From Multivorans sp965116445 (GTDB lineage Bacteria; Acidobacteriota; Thermoanaerobaculia; Multivoradales; Multivoraceae), in NCBI GenBank assembly GCA_965116445.1, contig OZ220688.1:3162001-3226000 (forward strand): DNA of 64,000 nucleotides. Direction: 5' to 3'. The position numbers were made by a program, and so were the translations under genes. Below are positions 9,038-17,553 of this stretch, piece by piece (position 1 is the first letter of the stretch; every line of letters starts with the position of its first letter). Below the pieces are notes generated by a model. The model saw only the letters and a list, made by a program, of their open reading frames with translations. It was not told the origin of the DNA and did no database searches.

Positions 9038-9043
9038 ATTATA
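9038..9043 (-). promoter_or_regulatory. consensus TATAAT -10 for the carboxylase gene
   Basis: Reading the minus strand, TATAAT occurs once here between the YhaN-like gene end and the carboxylase start. No convincing -35 box lies 16-18 bases upstream. A transcript from this site would start close to the ATG of the short leader frame at 9028. Confidence 0.45.
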
Positions 9044-9096
9044 GGAGCGAGCGCCGCCGTCGCGGTTGCGGCGCCGAAGCGTCCGCGTCCGGGCCG

Positions 9097-11940
9097 TCAG
9101 GTGGCCGCGACCGGAAGGCCGTTCGCACCGAGAGCGATCAGCCGGTGACGGGGACTTGCGGTCAGGCGGTCCGAGGCCCACTCCCGCACCTCATCCTCCT
9201 GGCTGAAGAAGACGATCTGGCGCTCTTCGCTCAGATCGAGCAGGAGATCGAGAATGCCGCGGGTACGTTCCGCGTCGCAGTGGACCGTCGCGTCGTCCAG
9301 GAACAGGGGCGCGGTCTCGTGTCTGTTCCCCAGCGTTTCGGCCAGACCCACGCGGAGCAAGAGGTACACCTGATCCGCCGCGCCGTGGGAAAGGTCGGCG
9401 GCGGCGCGCCATTCGCCGTCCGCGGTCAGGATGCGCACTTCCATGCCCTTCTGCGGGTCGATCGCGGCGTCCGCGTAGCGGCCGTCGGTGATTCGGCTCA
9501 GGCGTCGACTCAACGCGCTCGCCAGTTCGGGTGCGAGTCGTTCGTGGACCCGGTCCCGGGCAGTTTCCAGATGGTCGCGGGTGAGCCGGACGATTCGGGC
9601 GGCCTCCTCCAGCAGCCGCCGCTCCCGTTCGGTTGCCTCCACCTGTTCCTCGAGTTCCGCGAGCGGGGTGAGTCGATCGGACTCCTTCAGTTGACCGGTG
9701 AGGATGTAAACCTTCTTGTGGATCTCGCGGAGCCGGGCGTCCACATCCTGCAGCTCGCCCTGGATCGCGGTTCGGTCGAGCGTTGCCTCGAAGAGCGCGT
9801 GTTCGTCCTCGTTCTCCAGACCGGCCGAGAGGCCTTCCAGCCGGTCGGCGAACTGTCCTCGTTCGGCCTCGACCTCTTCGAGCGTTCTGCCGGCGAGAAG
9901 ATCGGCCAGACGGTTCCAGCGCAGGCGCATCGCGGTCCGGTCCTCTTCGAGCTCTCGGAGGCGACAAGTCGCCCAGGCTTCCGCATCTCCCTCCTCTTCG
10001 TCGGGCCGTCCCGCCGCGTGGAGTGCCTTGGCGAACCGCTGCTCGATGCGCTTTCGTTGGTCTTTCTGGGCAACGAGGTTCCGTTCGGCATCGCGGCGCG
10101 CCGCGAATTGTCCTCGCAGGTTCTCCCGCCGTTCGTTCGCGGCGCGTTGCTCCCGGTTGCGGCGGCAGAGGTCCTCGTAACGGTTCAGGAGTTCTTCCAC
10201 CGTCCGGTCCGGGTCGTCCACGCCGCGACGGGCGAGTTCTGTCCGGAGGCGGCCTTCGGCCCCGAGGTGCGCGTCGCGCACCGCGTCCAGTCGACGCTGC
10301 CATTCCTTCTTGCGCCACAGCCAGGCCCTCGTCTCGGCCAGGCGGTCCAGAGCCGCGCTGGCGCCGTCCGGCGTCGGCTCGACGCCCAACCGCTCGAGCG
10401 TCTGGCGCGCCGGCTCGACCGCGTTCCGCCAGGCGCGAACACTTCGTTCCCGATCCCTTCGGTCGGCCCGTGCATCGGCCAGATCGAGCGGAGTCTTGGC
10501 GGCGCGCTCCTGGTCGATCCTGGGGCGTCCCCGGCGCAGGCGGCGGTCCACCAGCAGGGCGAGGCCCATCACCAGGAAGCCGACAACGCCCACGGGCCGT
10601 GGCAGGAGGTCGATCATGGCCAGAAGACCCACGAGGCTCCCGATCACTGCGGCTATCGCCCAATGCCTGGCCGGTCGGCGTCCGGTTGCTTCCGCCAACC
10701 GATCCTGCTCGTCGACGAGGACCTGTTCCTGCTGCTTCGCCCGGGCCAGCAGTTGCGGGTCGGGTTCCGGCTGCTCGATCGCGGCAAGGGCGCCGCGGAT
10801 GGCCGGCTCGTGTTTCGGATCGAGCAAGGCGGCGGGCGCCGGGGTCGCGTCGTGCTGCTCGGCCAGCGCGACCCCGGCCCGGGCGGCGCGCCATGCATCG
10901 ACCGCCGCGGCGACCGAGGAGGCCGGCTCTGCGTCGCCCGTCACGTCGACGGCCGGTTCCAGGAGGCGCGCTTCCAGCTCTGCCGCAGCAGGACCCTCGA
11001 GTTCGGCTGGGGCCGGAGGACGATTCCGGTAGAGCGCCAGTGCTTCCCGAAGCTCGCTTGCTATGGCGGCGTCCGGAAGGGTGCTCGTGGCCGGCGGGGC
11101 GCCGTCCGGGAACTCTGCCTGCAAGCTGCGGATTCGGCTCAGTTCCTCGTCGATTGTCGCCAGGTCGCTTGCGGCGAGGGCCTTCCGCCAGCGCTTCGCC
11201 TCCGCTTCTCGGGCTGCCGCTTCCCGCCGGGCCTCTTGCAGGTCGGCGACCGATTTACGGTGCGCCTCGTGGTCCGTTCTTGCCTCGGTGAGACGCCGCC
11301 GCGCAGCGGTTTCCGCGTCGATGGCGCGTTGCAGGCCCTTTGTCGTTCCACGGCGCGCCTGGCCGATCCGGTCGCGAGCGTAGGCGCTCAGGATGCCGAG
11401 GGCCCGCTCGGCGGTCGCCGCGCCGGAGGCCGAAGCCGCCGCCTCTTCCCATGTCGTCCGCAATGCCGAGGCTTCGTCGCTGTCGGGTTGGCGCGGGCGC
11501 TGGATGTCGTTCTGGGCGATAAACAGGACGGACGGGACGATCCGGCGGTTCAGCCCGAGCAGCGTCGAACCGTCGGCTGAGCCCTCGAACTGCATCTCGT
11601 CCTCGATCGAGCGACGCGTGGCCAACTCGAATGCCGAGGCCGCCTTGGCGCGCAGGTCCTTCTGCAGAATCTCGATTCGCCGGCCATCGTCCCGCTCCAG
11701 CTCGACCGCCGCACGCCAGGGCCCACCGTTCCACGGCGCGTAGCGGTGTTCGAAGTGTCTCTCGGTGTTTGCGCCGCTGCCTCGCCCACGCCGGCGCCCG
11801 CACAGTCCGGCGTAGACGGCCTGCAGCCAGGTCGACTTGCCGGCCTCGTTCGATCCGGTGACCACCGTCATTCCTGGCGCGAAGCGAAGCTCGCCTCTCA
11901 GCTTGCCGAAGTCCTCGGCCTTGATCCGATCGATCCTCAT
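9097..11940 (-). CDS. YhaN/SbcC-like AAA ATPase with central coiled coil
   Basis: A 947-residue SMC/Rad50-like ATPase. The Walker A motif is near the N-terminus (GSNEAGKST, residues 29-37). Long charged coiled coils flank a central pair of membrane-like segments (about 428-470). The C-terminus has an ABC-type signature (LSHGAADQVYLLLR) and a Walker B (APLFLDDATV, about residue 880). This layout matches the AAA_27/YhaN group rather than classical SbcC, because a hydrophobic hairpin replaces a zinc hook. Its start overlaps the stop of the preceding nuclease gene (ATGA), so they likely form a DNA end-processing complex in the manner of Mre11-Rad50. The nuclease gene comes first in the operon. 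Confidence 0.87.
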   Translation of the reverse strand: MRIDRIKAEDFGKLRGELRFAPGMTVVTGSNEAGKSTWLQAVYAGLCGRRRGRGSGANTERHFEHRYAPWNGGPWRAAVELERDDGRRIEILQKDLRAKAASAFELATRRSIEDEMQFEGSADGSTLLGLNRRIVPSVLFIAQNDIQRPRQPDSDEASALRTTWEEAAASASGAATAERALGILSAYARDRIGQARRGTTKGLQRAIDAETAARRRLTEARTDHEAHRKSVADLQEARREAAAREAEAKRWRKALAASDLATIDEELSRIRSLQAEFPDGAPPATSTLPDAAIASELREALALYRNRPPAPAELEGPAAAELEARLLEPAVDVTGDAEPASSVAAAVDAWRAARAGVALAEQHDATPAPAALLDPKHEPAIRGALAAIEQPEPDPQLLARAKQQEQVLVDEQDRLAEATGRRPARHWAIAAVIGSLVGLLAMIDLLPRPVGVVGFLVMGLALLVDRRLRRGRPRIDQERAAKTPLDLADARADRRDRERSVRAWRNAVEPARQTLERLGVEPTPDGASAALDRLAETRAWLWRKKEWQRRLDAVRDAHLGAEGRLRTELARRGVDDPDRTVEELLNRYEDLCRRNREQRAANERRENLRGQFAARRDAERNLVAQKDQRKRIEQRFAKALHAAGRPDEEEGDAEAWATCRLRELEEDRTAMRLRWNRLADLLAGRTLEEVEAERGQFADRLEGLSAGLENEDEHALFEATLDRTAIQGELQDVDARLREIHKKVYILTGQLKESDRLTPLAELEEQVEATERERRLLEEAARIVRLTRDHLETARDRVHERLAPELASALSRRLSRITDGRYADAAIDPQKGMEVRILTADGEWRAAADLSHGAADQVYLLLRVGLAETLGNRHETAPLFLDDATVHCDAERTRGILDLLLDLSEERQIVFFSQEDEVREWASDRLTASPRHRLIALGANGLPVAAT

Positions 11941-13163
11941 CGGGACGTCGTCCCTTGGGCCGGGCCATCGCGCGGCGGCGTTTCGTCGGCCGGGGAAGAG
12001 ATGCCTCTCGACCCACCCGTTGCCGCCTCGTCGGGCGCCCGGCTCAAACGCAGGTCGTCGATGATCCGGGGATCGGTCTCACCTTCCAGGGCGCGGAGCC
12101 CGGCGAGAAGGACCAGCCTCCGGACTTCCGGTTCCATCTCCGCGGTCTGTAGCTGCTTGACGAAGGCGCCTCGGACGGTGGGCTCCCGAGCGATCTCGTC
12201 GAGGTCGAACGGCCGGCGAACGGCCGTGTGGTCGGGCAGAACCTGGTCCGTTCCCGAAGGGAGTGCGAACGCCGGTGGTTCAAAGTCCGTGGCGTGGATC
12301 CGGACATCCGTCGGAAGCACGCCATGCAGGCGGACGCGAACCGGGCCGCGGACCGCTTCGATGCCCCGGTGGACCCGTCCCCGCACCTCATCGATCGACT
12401 CCGCGCCGGTGACGTCCACGTCGACCCGGTGGAGGGCCGGCGGTCGCTTCAGGCGCCGCACGGTGACGTCGTTGCCGCCGGTTTCCAGAACGGCCGCGCT
12501 GCCCCAGGCGCCGCCGAACGTGAGCTGTTCAAGCGAGCCAAGGCGGGTCCAGGTCGAATCGTCGGCAGCCTTGTGCGAGTGGCCGACAGCCGCGTGGTCG
12601 AAGCCCGCGGCGGCGACCTGTTCCGCGTCGAAGGGGGCGTGGCGGTGTGTGCCCTGGAACGCGGCGTTTCGTTCCTCGCCGTGGAACAGGGCGATGTGGA
12701 TGCCGGAATCGTTCGTTTGCGAGTCCGGGATTCGGAATCCGTCGTCGAAGAAGCCGGGGGTGTCGGCTGGCTTGCGGTGGGCGGCGCCCCAGATCGTCAC
12801 GCCGTCGGTGAGCGCCTTCGACACGAAGTGTGTTTCAAGGAAGATGTGGACGTTCCCCGGCCAGTCGACGCGCCGGTAGGGGCTCGCCGTGTCCGCGTAG
12901 TCGTGGTTGCCGGGTGCGGCGAAGACCTGGATCCCGGACCGTTCGAAGGTCCGGCGCAGAAACTCGACCGTGTCCGGCGACACGAGGTCGTGCTCGAACA
13001 GGTCGCCGGCGATCAGTACTGCCGCGGCGTCTTCGTGCCTGGCCTGCTCGAAGGCCCAGGTCACGCCTTCGCGGAGCCGCTGCCGCTGCCGGCGGGCGAC
13101 GTGTCGGTTCGCCCAGCCGAACTTCGAGTCCAGGTGGACGTCGCTGAAGGCGATGAGCTTCAT
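11937..13163 (-). CDS. SbcD/YhaO-like DNA repair metallo-nuclease
   Basis: A 408-residue calcineurin-like phosphoesterase of the Mre11/SbcD type. The metal-binding motifs are in order: FSDVHLD (D8, H10), AGDLFEHD, APGNHDY, LFHGEER and VGHSHKA. The first 250 residues form the nuclease; the C-terminal part is a capping and partner-binding region. With the overlapping YhaN-like ATPase it would resect or clean DNA ends in an ATP-dependent way. The start ATG is the first of the frame, 77 bases from the YHS-protein gene upstream on the same strand. Confidence 0.9.
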   Translation of the reverse strand: MKLIAFSDVHLDSKFGWANRHVARRQRQRLREGVTWAFEQARHEDAAAVLIAGDLFEHDLVSPDTVEFLRRTFERSGIQVFAAPGNHDYADTASPYRRVDWPGNVHIFLETHFVSKALTDGVTIWGAAHRKPADTPGFFDDGFRIPDSQTNDSGIHIALFHGEERNAAFQGTHRHAPFDAEQVAAAGFDHAAVGHSHKAADDSTWTRLGSLEQLTFGGAWGSAAVLETGGNDVTVRRLKRPPALHRVDVDVTGAESIDEVRGRVHRGIEAVRGPVRVRLHGVLPTDVRIHATDFEPPAFALPSGTDQVLPDHTAVRRPFDLDEIAREPTVRGAFVKQLQTAEMEPEVRRLVLLAGLRALEGETDPRIIDDLRLSRAPDEAATGGSRGISSPADETPPRDGPAQGTTSR

Positions 13164-13240
13164 CTGCGCACCTCAGCGTGCGGGTTGCTGCAGCGGTCGG
13201 AGCATGTGACGGAGTGGCCGGCGGGAAAGGGGATCGACGC

Positions 13241-13732
13241 CTACTCCTTCAGCACGGTCGGCCAGTTCCCGTCGGCACTCTCGATGTTCGCGTCGCGGTC
13301 CTCGAGCCACTGCTCCATGATCTTCCTGTTGTAGTTCAGGTAGAGCTTGTCGCCCACGACGGTGAATGCGTCCGGGTCTGTGGGCGCGGTGTAGTTGCGG
13401 CTTACCGCCCAGGCGCAGTAGCCGCCGTACTGCGGCGCGTACTTCTCCGGGTCGTCGGCGAAGAGGTTGCGGTTCTCCTCGCTCGCGAAACGCCAGTCGG
13501 CGCCCTGCCAGCCGAGGGTGAACTCCTTGCGGCCCTTCACTGCTTCCCCTTCCGTGAAGTAGGCCACGGGGTCGTAGCCGCGGATTGCGAGATCTCCGCG
13601 GGTGGCGAAGATCGGGTCCTTCTCGGCGGCGGCGGCCGGAATCGGCGCCAGTGCGGCGCTGACGACGAAGGCGACGATGGCTGTTCTGCGGGCACATCGA
13701 GCACGATGGCGGGGGCGCTGTGACCTGAACAT
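13241..13732 (-). CDS. exported YHS domain-containing protein
   Basis: A 163-residue protein with an Arg-rich n-region and a hydrophobic signal core ending PIPAAAAEK. The mature part carries the YHS fold: IRGYDPVAYFTEGEAVKG, then WRFASEENRNLFADDPEKYAPQYGGYCAWAVS. YHS domains in exported proteins are thought to bind metal or heme-like ligands; the role here is not known. The start is supported by GGGGAGGAG seven bases upstream. It may be transcribed with the nuclease/ATPase pair downstream, or separately. Confidence 0.88.
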   Translation of the reverse strand: MFRSQRPRHRARCARRTAIVAFVVSAALAPIPAAAAEKDPIFATRGDLAIRGYDPVAYFTEGEAVKGRKEFTLGWQGADWRFASEENRNLFADDPEKYAPQYGGYCAWAVSRNYTAPTDPDAFTVVGDKLYLNYNRKIMEQWLEDRDANIESADGNWPTVLKE

Positions 13733-13821
13733 GAAGCAAACTCCTCCCCTGGAGCGAGTCTATTCAGTCGGGGTGGAACTCCTCCAGGAAGACCGAGGCC
13801 AGGAGCTTGCGCGGCAGAACC

Positions 13822-13864
13822 GGGTGCGCCGGCGTCCCCGCCGGCATCCGGCGCGAAGCGCCGG
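13822..13864 (+). repeat. GC-rich REP-like palindromic repeat, copy 1
   Basis: The sequence has a GGGTGCGCCGGC start, two GCCGGC boxes, then a perfect hairpin CCGGCGC-GAA-GCGCCGG (13848-13864). A related unit occurs at 49435-49482 with the same order (GGGTACGCCGGC, GCCGGCATC, stem with a GAA loop). Both are intergenic. They look like repetitive extragenic palindromes; only these two copies are visible in the window. Confidence 0.5.
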
Positions 13865-13890
13865 TCTCTGACCTTCTGCCGGGCTATCGT

Positions 13891-14322
13891 TCAGATCTCG
13901 AGTCTCTCCGTCTGCAGTCCCTTGAAGCGATCGAAGTCGCGGTCGTGGGTCAATAGCCTGGAGACGCCGTGCTCACGGCAGAGCGCGACGATCTGGGCAT
14001 CGAAGACGAGGTTCCCAACGGCGTTCACTTCGCGGATGGCTTCGAGGAGGAGTTGGGCATAGTGCGGGCCGGGCCGCAGCAGCGTCAGGCTCGGTGACGC
14101 GAGGATGCGCTCGACGTTCGTGCTGATCTCATCCGCCGTGTACGGTGGATTGAGGACCTTGGGATGCGTCGCTACGCGAAGAAACTCGACCACGCAGGGC
14201 GCGGGAAGGGACCAATTGGACAGGGAACCGGCGAGCGCCGTCAGGCGGCCGCAGGCGGCCTTGTGCATGCGTGAACTCGGGTCGTGGGCGTAGACGAGGA
14301 TGTTCGTGTCGACAGCGATCAC
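13891..14322 (-). CDS. vapC: VapC-like PIN-domain toxin
   Basis: A 143-residue PIN domain: MIAVDTNILVYAHDPSS at the N-terminus (catalytic Asp), CVVEFLRVATHP (conserved Glu) and GNLVFDAQIVALCREHGVSRLLTHDRDFDRF at the C-terminus (second acidic cluster and the TxDxDF motif). It is an RNase toxin by family. I place the start at the GTG that overlaps the antitoxin stop codon (GTGA); the much longer open frame to 14841 only reads through the antitoxin gene in another phase. Confidence 0.88.
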   Translation of the reverse strand: MIAVDTNILVYAHDPSSRMHKAACGRLTALAGSLSNWSLPAPCVVEFLRVATHPKVLNPPYTADEISTNVERILASPSLTLLRPGPHYAQLLLEAIREVNAVGNLVFDAQIVALCREHGVSRLLTHDRDFDRFKGLQTERLEI

Positions 14323-14558
14323 TCCAGACCGTCCATGATGTCGTAGAGCGAGTTTCGATCGGCGACGTCGACGCCCGGCAGCGTGCGCGTCTTCTTGGTT
14401 ACCAGGTTCAGCTTGAAGGGAGCCTCGGCTCGCTGCGGCGGCTGCAGATACTGGCGGATCGCCCGTTCGATCAGGCGCGTCAACGGTTCGCCGTCCTCTG
14501 CCGCGCGTATCTTGGCGTCCCGGATCAGGCGGTCGTCGAAGTTCAGCGTGGTCTTCAT
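14319..14558 (-). CDS. vapB: VapB-like ribbon-helix-helix antitoxin
   Basis: A 79-residue protein beginning MKTTLNFDDRLIRDAKIRAA, the short VapB pattern: a beta strand followed by two helices for DNA binding. A basic segment (KLNLVTKKTRTLPGVD) and an acidic C-terminus (RNSLYDIMDGLE) follow, which in this family blocks the PIN toxin. It overlaps the toxin start by 4 bases. Its ATG is directly downstream of a promoter embedded in a perfect inverted repeat, consistent with autorepression. Confidence 0.88.
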   Translation of the reverse strand: MKTTLNFDDRLIRDAKIRAAEDGEPLTRLIERAIRQYLQPPQRAEAPFKLNLVTKKTRTLPGVDVADRNSLYDIMDGLE

Positions 14559-14595
14559 ACAGAAATCTGTACCATCGGAACCAGATTTCTGTCAA
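14559..14595 (-). promoter_or_regulatory. vapBC promoter with 11-bp inverted-repeat operator
   Basis: On the minus strand a TTGACA -35 (14595-14590) and a TACAGA -10 (14571-14566) are spaced 18 bases apart. A perfect inverted repeat, ACAGAAATCTG/CAGATTTCTGT (14559-14569 and 14582-14592), covers both boxes. The -10 ends 7 bases before the antitoxin ATG, so the transcript should be leaderless or nearly so. The inferred role is binding of VapB or the VapBC complex for autoregulation. Confidence 0.75.
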
Positions 14596-14682
14596 CGGAG
14601 CCGCCCTGGTTGAACCTGGGACGTTTGGGGAGCCACTCCCGCGACGGGCGGCGACAACTCGCGGATAGTGTCTGCTGCGGTC

Positions 14683-16434
14683 ATGCGACGTTCTTCCGTG
14701 CTTGTCTCGATCGGTCTGGCTGTGGCTTTCTGGGCTTGCGGCGAAGCGGACGGTGGTGTGAAACCATCGACAGCGGCTCCCTCGCCGACGCCGATCTTCG
14801 TCGAGCGCGCAGCCGAAGCGGGGCTGGACTTCCTCCATCAAAGCGGCGCGACCGGCGACTACAACTACCCCGAGCTCCTGGTGGGCGGCGGGGCGCTGCT
14901 CGACATGGACGACGACGGCCTGCTCGACGTCTACCTCGTCCAGAGCGGTCCTGTACCCGGAACCGCTGGGAACGCGGGCGTCCGGCCCACATCCGGCGGC
15001 CCGGCCGCCGACCGGCCCGGCAACCGGCTGTACCGCAACCTGGGTGACGGCACGTTCGAGGACGTGACGGCCGCGGCCGGCGTCGGCGATACGAGCTACG
15101 GCGCCGGGGCCACCGCGGCCGACTACGACCGGGACGGCCTGGTCGATCTCTACATACTGAACGTTGGCGCGAACCGGCTGTACCGCAATCTCGGCGACGG
15201 CGCCTTCGAGGACACCACGGAACGCGCCGGCGTCGGCGACGCCTCTTGGTCATCGAGCGCCGTTTTCTTCGACTACGACGGTGACCTGGACCTGGACCTC
15301 TTCGTTGCGAACTACGTTGTCTGGAGCGCCGACCGGGAGCGCCCCTGCATCGGGCCGAACGGCCTCCGCAACTACTGCAATCCGGCAGAGTATCCGCCAG
15401 CGCCGGACACGCTCTACCGCAACGAGGGGAACGGCCGGTTCGTCGACGTGAGCGAGGCCGCGGGAATCCGCTCCGTCGCCGGCCCCGGATTGGGCGTCGT
15501 CGCGGCCGACCTCGACGGCGACGGCCTCGTCGACCTCTACGTGGCGAACGACCAGGCGCCGAATCACCTGTGGTTGAACCGGGGCGATGGCGCGTTCCGG
15601 GAGGACGGCCTTGCCCGCGGTGCGGCGCTCAACGAGCTGGGTCAGCCCGAGGCCGGGATGGGCATCGCCTTGGCAGACCCCGACGGCGACGGCGACCTCG
15701 ACCTCTTCCTGACCCACCTGAGCGGGGAAACGAACACGTTCTACCGCAACGACGGTGCCGGTTTCTTCGTGGACGCGACCGACGAAGTACGGCTGGGCGG
15801 CGTCAGCCAGCCATACACCGGCTTCGGCACGTCCTGGTTCGACTACGACGGGGACGGGGTGCTCGATCTGTTCATCGCCAACGGCAAGGTGACGCCGGGG
15901 GATACCGCCGTTTTCGACTATCGCGAGCCGAATCAGTTGCTGCGCGGCACGCCCTTCGGCGTCTACGAAGACGTTTCGGGCCGGGCCGGCGCCGTCCTGG
16001 AGCTGCTCGAGGTGAGCCGTGGGGCGCTGTTCGGCGACCTGGACAACGACGGCGACGTGGACATCGTCGTCGTGAACAACGAGGGGCCGGCCCGGCTGCT
16101 CCGCAACGAAGTGGGGAACACCGCGCCCTGGCTGATCGTTGACCTCTGCGGCGGCGGCATCCTCGACCGTTCCGCCATCGGCTCGCGCGTCACCGTCCGC
16201 GGGGGAGGCAGAAGCTGGACCCGGGACGTGAGGCCGGCGCAGAGCTTCGCCGCTGCCAACGGTCCCCGAATTCACTTCGCGTTCGGCGACATTCCGGGCG
16301 TCGATCACATCAGGGTGAACTGGTCGCACGGCGGGGTCACCGAACGGTCGGGTTTGCCGGTGAACAGCGTTCTGCGGCTGCTCGCGCCGGGCGGTACCGC
16401 ACCGGCTGAGGGAGTGTGTCGTGATGCGCATTGA
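14683..16434 (+). CDS. CRTAC1 family lipoprotein (VCBS repeats, ASPIC/UnbV)
   Basis: A 583-residue exported protein. The N-terminus has a signal sequence ending in a lipobox-like FWACG. At least seven calcium-binding FG-GAP/VCBS-type repeats follow, marked by DMDDDGLLD, DYDRDGLVD, DYDGDLDLD, DLDGDGLVD, DPDGDGDLD, DYDGDGVLD and DLDNDGDVD; they would build a beta-propeller. The C-terminus is an ASPIC/UnbV domain (GSRVTVRGGGRSW; QSFAAANGPRIHFAFG). Function is unknown in bacteria. A TPR lipoprotein gene overlaps its end, a pairing I know from acidobacterial genomes. I prefer ATG 14683 to GTG 14668, because it places the signal peptide at the start. Confidence 0.9.
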   Translation: MRRSSVLVSIGLAVAFWACGEADGGVKPSTAAPSPTPIFVERAAEAGLDFLHQSGATGDYNYPELLVGGGALLDMDDDGLLDVYLVQSGPVPGTAGNAGVRPTSGGPAADRPGNRLYRNLGDGTFEDVTAAAGVGDTSYGAGATAADYDRDGLVDLYILNVGANRLYRNLGDGAFEDTTERAGVGDASWSSSAVFFDYDGDLDLDLFVANYVVWSADRERPCIGPNGLRNYCNPAEYPPAPDTLYRNEGNGRFVDVSEAAGIRSVAGPGLGVVAADLDGDGLVDLYVANDQAPNHLWLNRGDGAFREDGLARGAALNELGQPEAGMGIALADPDGDGDLDLFLTHLSGETNTFYRNDGAGFFVDATDEVRLGGVSQPYTGFGTSWFDYDGDGVLDLFIANGKVTPGDTAVFDYREPNQLLRGTPFGVYEDVSGRAGAVLELLEVSRGALFGDLDNDGDVDIVVVNNEGPARLLRNEVGNTAPWLIVDLCGGGILDRSAIGSRVTVRGGGRSWTRDVRPAQSFAAANGPRIHFAFGDIPGVDHIRVNWSHGGVTERSGLPVNSVLRLLAPGGTAPAEGVCRDAH

Positions 16435-17509
16435 TCGCGGGGGGCTGGCCATTCTTGCTTCGCTTCTTCTCGCGTGCAGCGAACCGCCGCCACAGGTAGC
16501 GGCGATTGCCGAAGTTCCCCGCATCCCGAACCTCAACGAACTCGATCCCGGCTTCGCCACCGCCGTCCGCGACGCTGTGGCGGCCGTGGAACGCGACCCG
16601 TCGAGCGGGCGCGCGGTCGGCGGTCTGGGCCGCCTCTACCAAGCGCACCGGTACGCCGATCAGGCTCGCCGCTGCTACGAACGCGCCGCGGAACTCGATC
16701 CGGGGACTGCGGAATGGCCGTACTACCTGGGCTTTCTTGCCGCCGGCCGCGGTGCGCACATCGAGGCGGCACGCCGTTTCGAACGCGTTCTCGAGCTTCG
16801 TCCGTCGTACTGGGCGGCGCGCGTGCGCCTCGGCAACGCATTGCTCGCTGCCGGCGACCTGGACGGCGCGGACGAGGCCTTCCAGGCGACGCGTTCGGCG
16901 GCGCCGGCCACTCCTTGGGGCGAACTCGGCATGGGCAAGACGGCGCGACGTCGGGGGCGCTTCGAGGAGGCCGCCGAGCACCTGCGCTCGGCCCTGGCGG
17001 TCGACCCGGAGCATCGCGAGACGCGCTATCTGCTGGCAATGACCGAGCGGCAGCTCGGTAACGCCGCGCGCGCCGAAGAGTTGCTTCGCGGCCTGGAGGA
17101 AGCGAAGGTGTCAAGCCTCGACGACCCGATGATGCAGGCGGTCCAGGTCCTGGTGCGGGATACCCGGACGATGATCCGAACCGCGAACGAACGCCTGGCG
17201 GACGGCGACCATCAGGCTGCGGAGCGCCTCTATCGTGAGGTCCTGCGGCTCGATCCGGATTCGTACGACGCCCACCTCAACCTGGGCGTGCTCTACGGTC
17301 TCGCCGATCGCAACCAGGAGGCCGCGACCGCACTGGAACGGGCGATCGAAATCGATGCCGACCGGGCCGACGCCTATGCTCTCCTCACGATCGCCTACAT
17401 CAAGACGGGGCGCGCCGAAGAGGGCTTGAGACAGTTGGAGCAGGCGCTCCGGATCGACCCGGATCACACCAGAGCCCGTGAGATTCTCCGCAGTCTGGGC
17501 GGGAGCTAG
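16424..17509 (+). CDS. TPR repeat lipoprotein
   Basis: A 361-residue protein with a short lipoprotein signal (LAILASLLLACSE) and tetratricopeptide repeats through most of its length, for example DQARRCYERAAELDPG, EAARRFERVLELRPSYW and QAAERLYREVLRLDPDSYDA, ending with a classical pair (AATALERAIEIDADRADAY; LRQLEQALRIDPDHTRA). TPR solenoids bind protein partners; the overlapping upstream CRTAC1 gene suggests the two products work together at the cell envelope. The frame can also start at the GTG one codon earlier (16421). Confidence 0.9.
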   Translation: MRIDRGGLAILASLLLACSEPPPQVAAIAEVPRIPNLNELDPGFATAVRDAVAAVERDPSSGRAVGGLGRLYQAHRYADQARRCYERAAELDPGTAEWPYYLGFLAAGRGAHIEAARRFERVLELRPSYWAARVRLGNALLAAGDLDGADEAFQATRSAAPATPWGELGMGKTARRRGRFEEAAEHLRSALAVDPEHRETRYLLAMTERQLGNAARAEELLRGLEEAKVSSLDDPMMQAVQVLVRDTRTMIRTANERLADGDHQAAERLYREVLRLDPDSYDAHLNLGVLYGLADRNQEAATALERAIEIDADRADAYALLTIAYIKTGRAEEGLRQLEQALRIDPDHTRAREILRSLGGS

Positions 17510-17553
17510 GAAGGCTCGTGGAGGTCGCCGTGACCGATAGCGAGCGGGGCGAG

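Noticed and set aside
5900..9148. A 1082-codon open frame on the plus strand
   Set aside because: It is antisense to the carboxylase gene, has only Arg/Val/Gly-rich low-information sequence and results from high third-position GC.
9145..11580. An 811-codon plus-strand open frame
   Set aside because: It is antisense to the YhaN-like ATPase with Walker A, signature and Walker B motifs in order.
14323..14841. N-terminal extension of the second vapC to 14841
   Set aside because: It reads through the vapB gene in another phase and places the PIN domain start deep inside; GTG 14322 with GTGA overlap is better.
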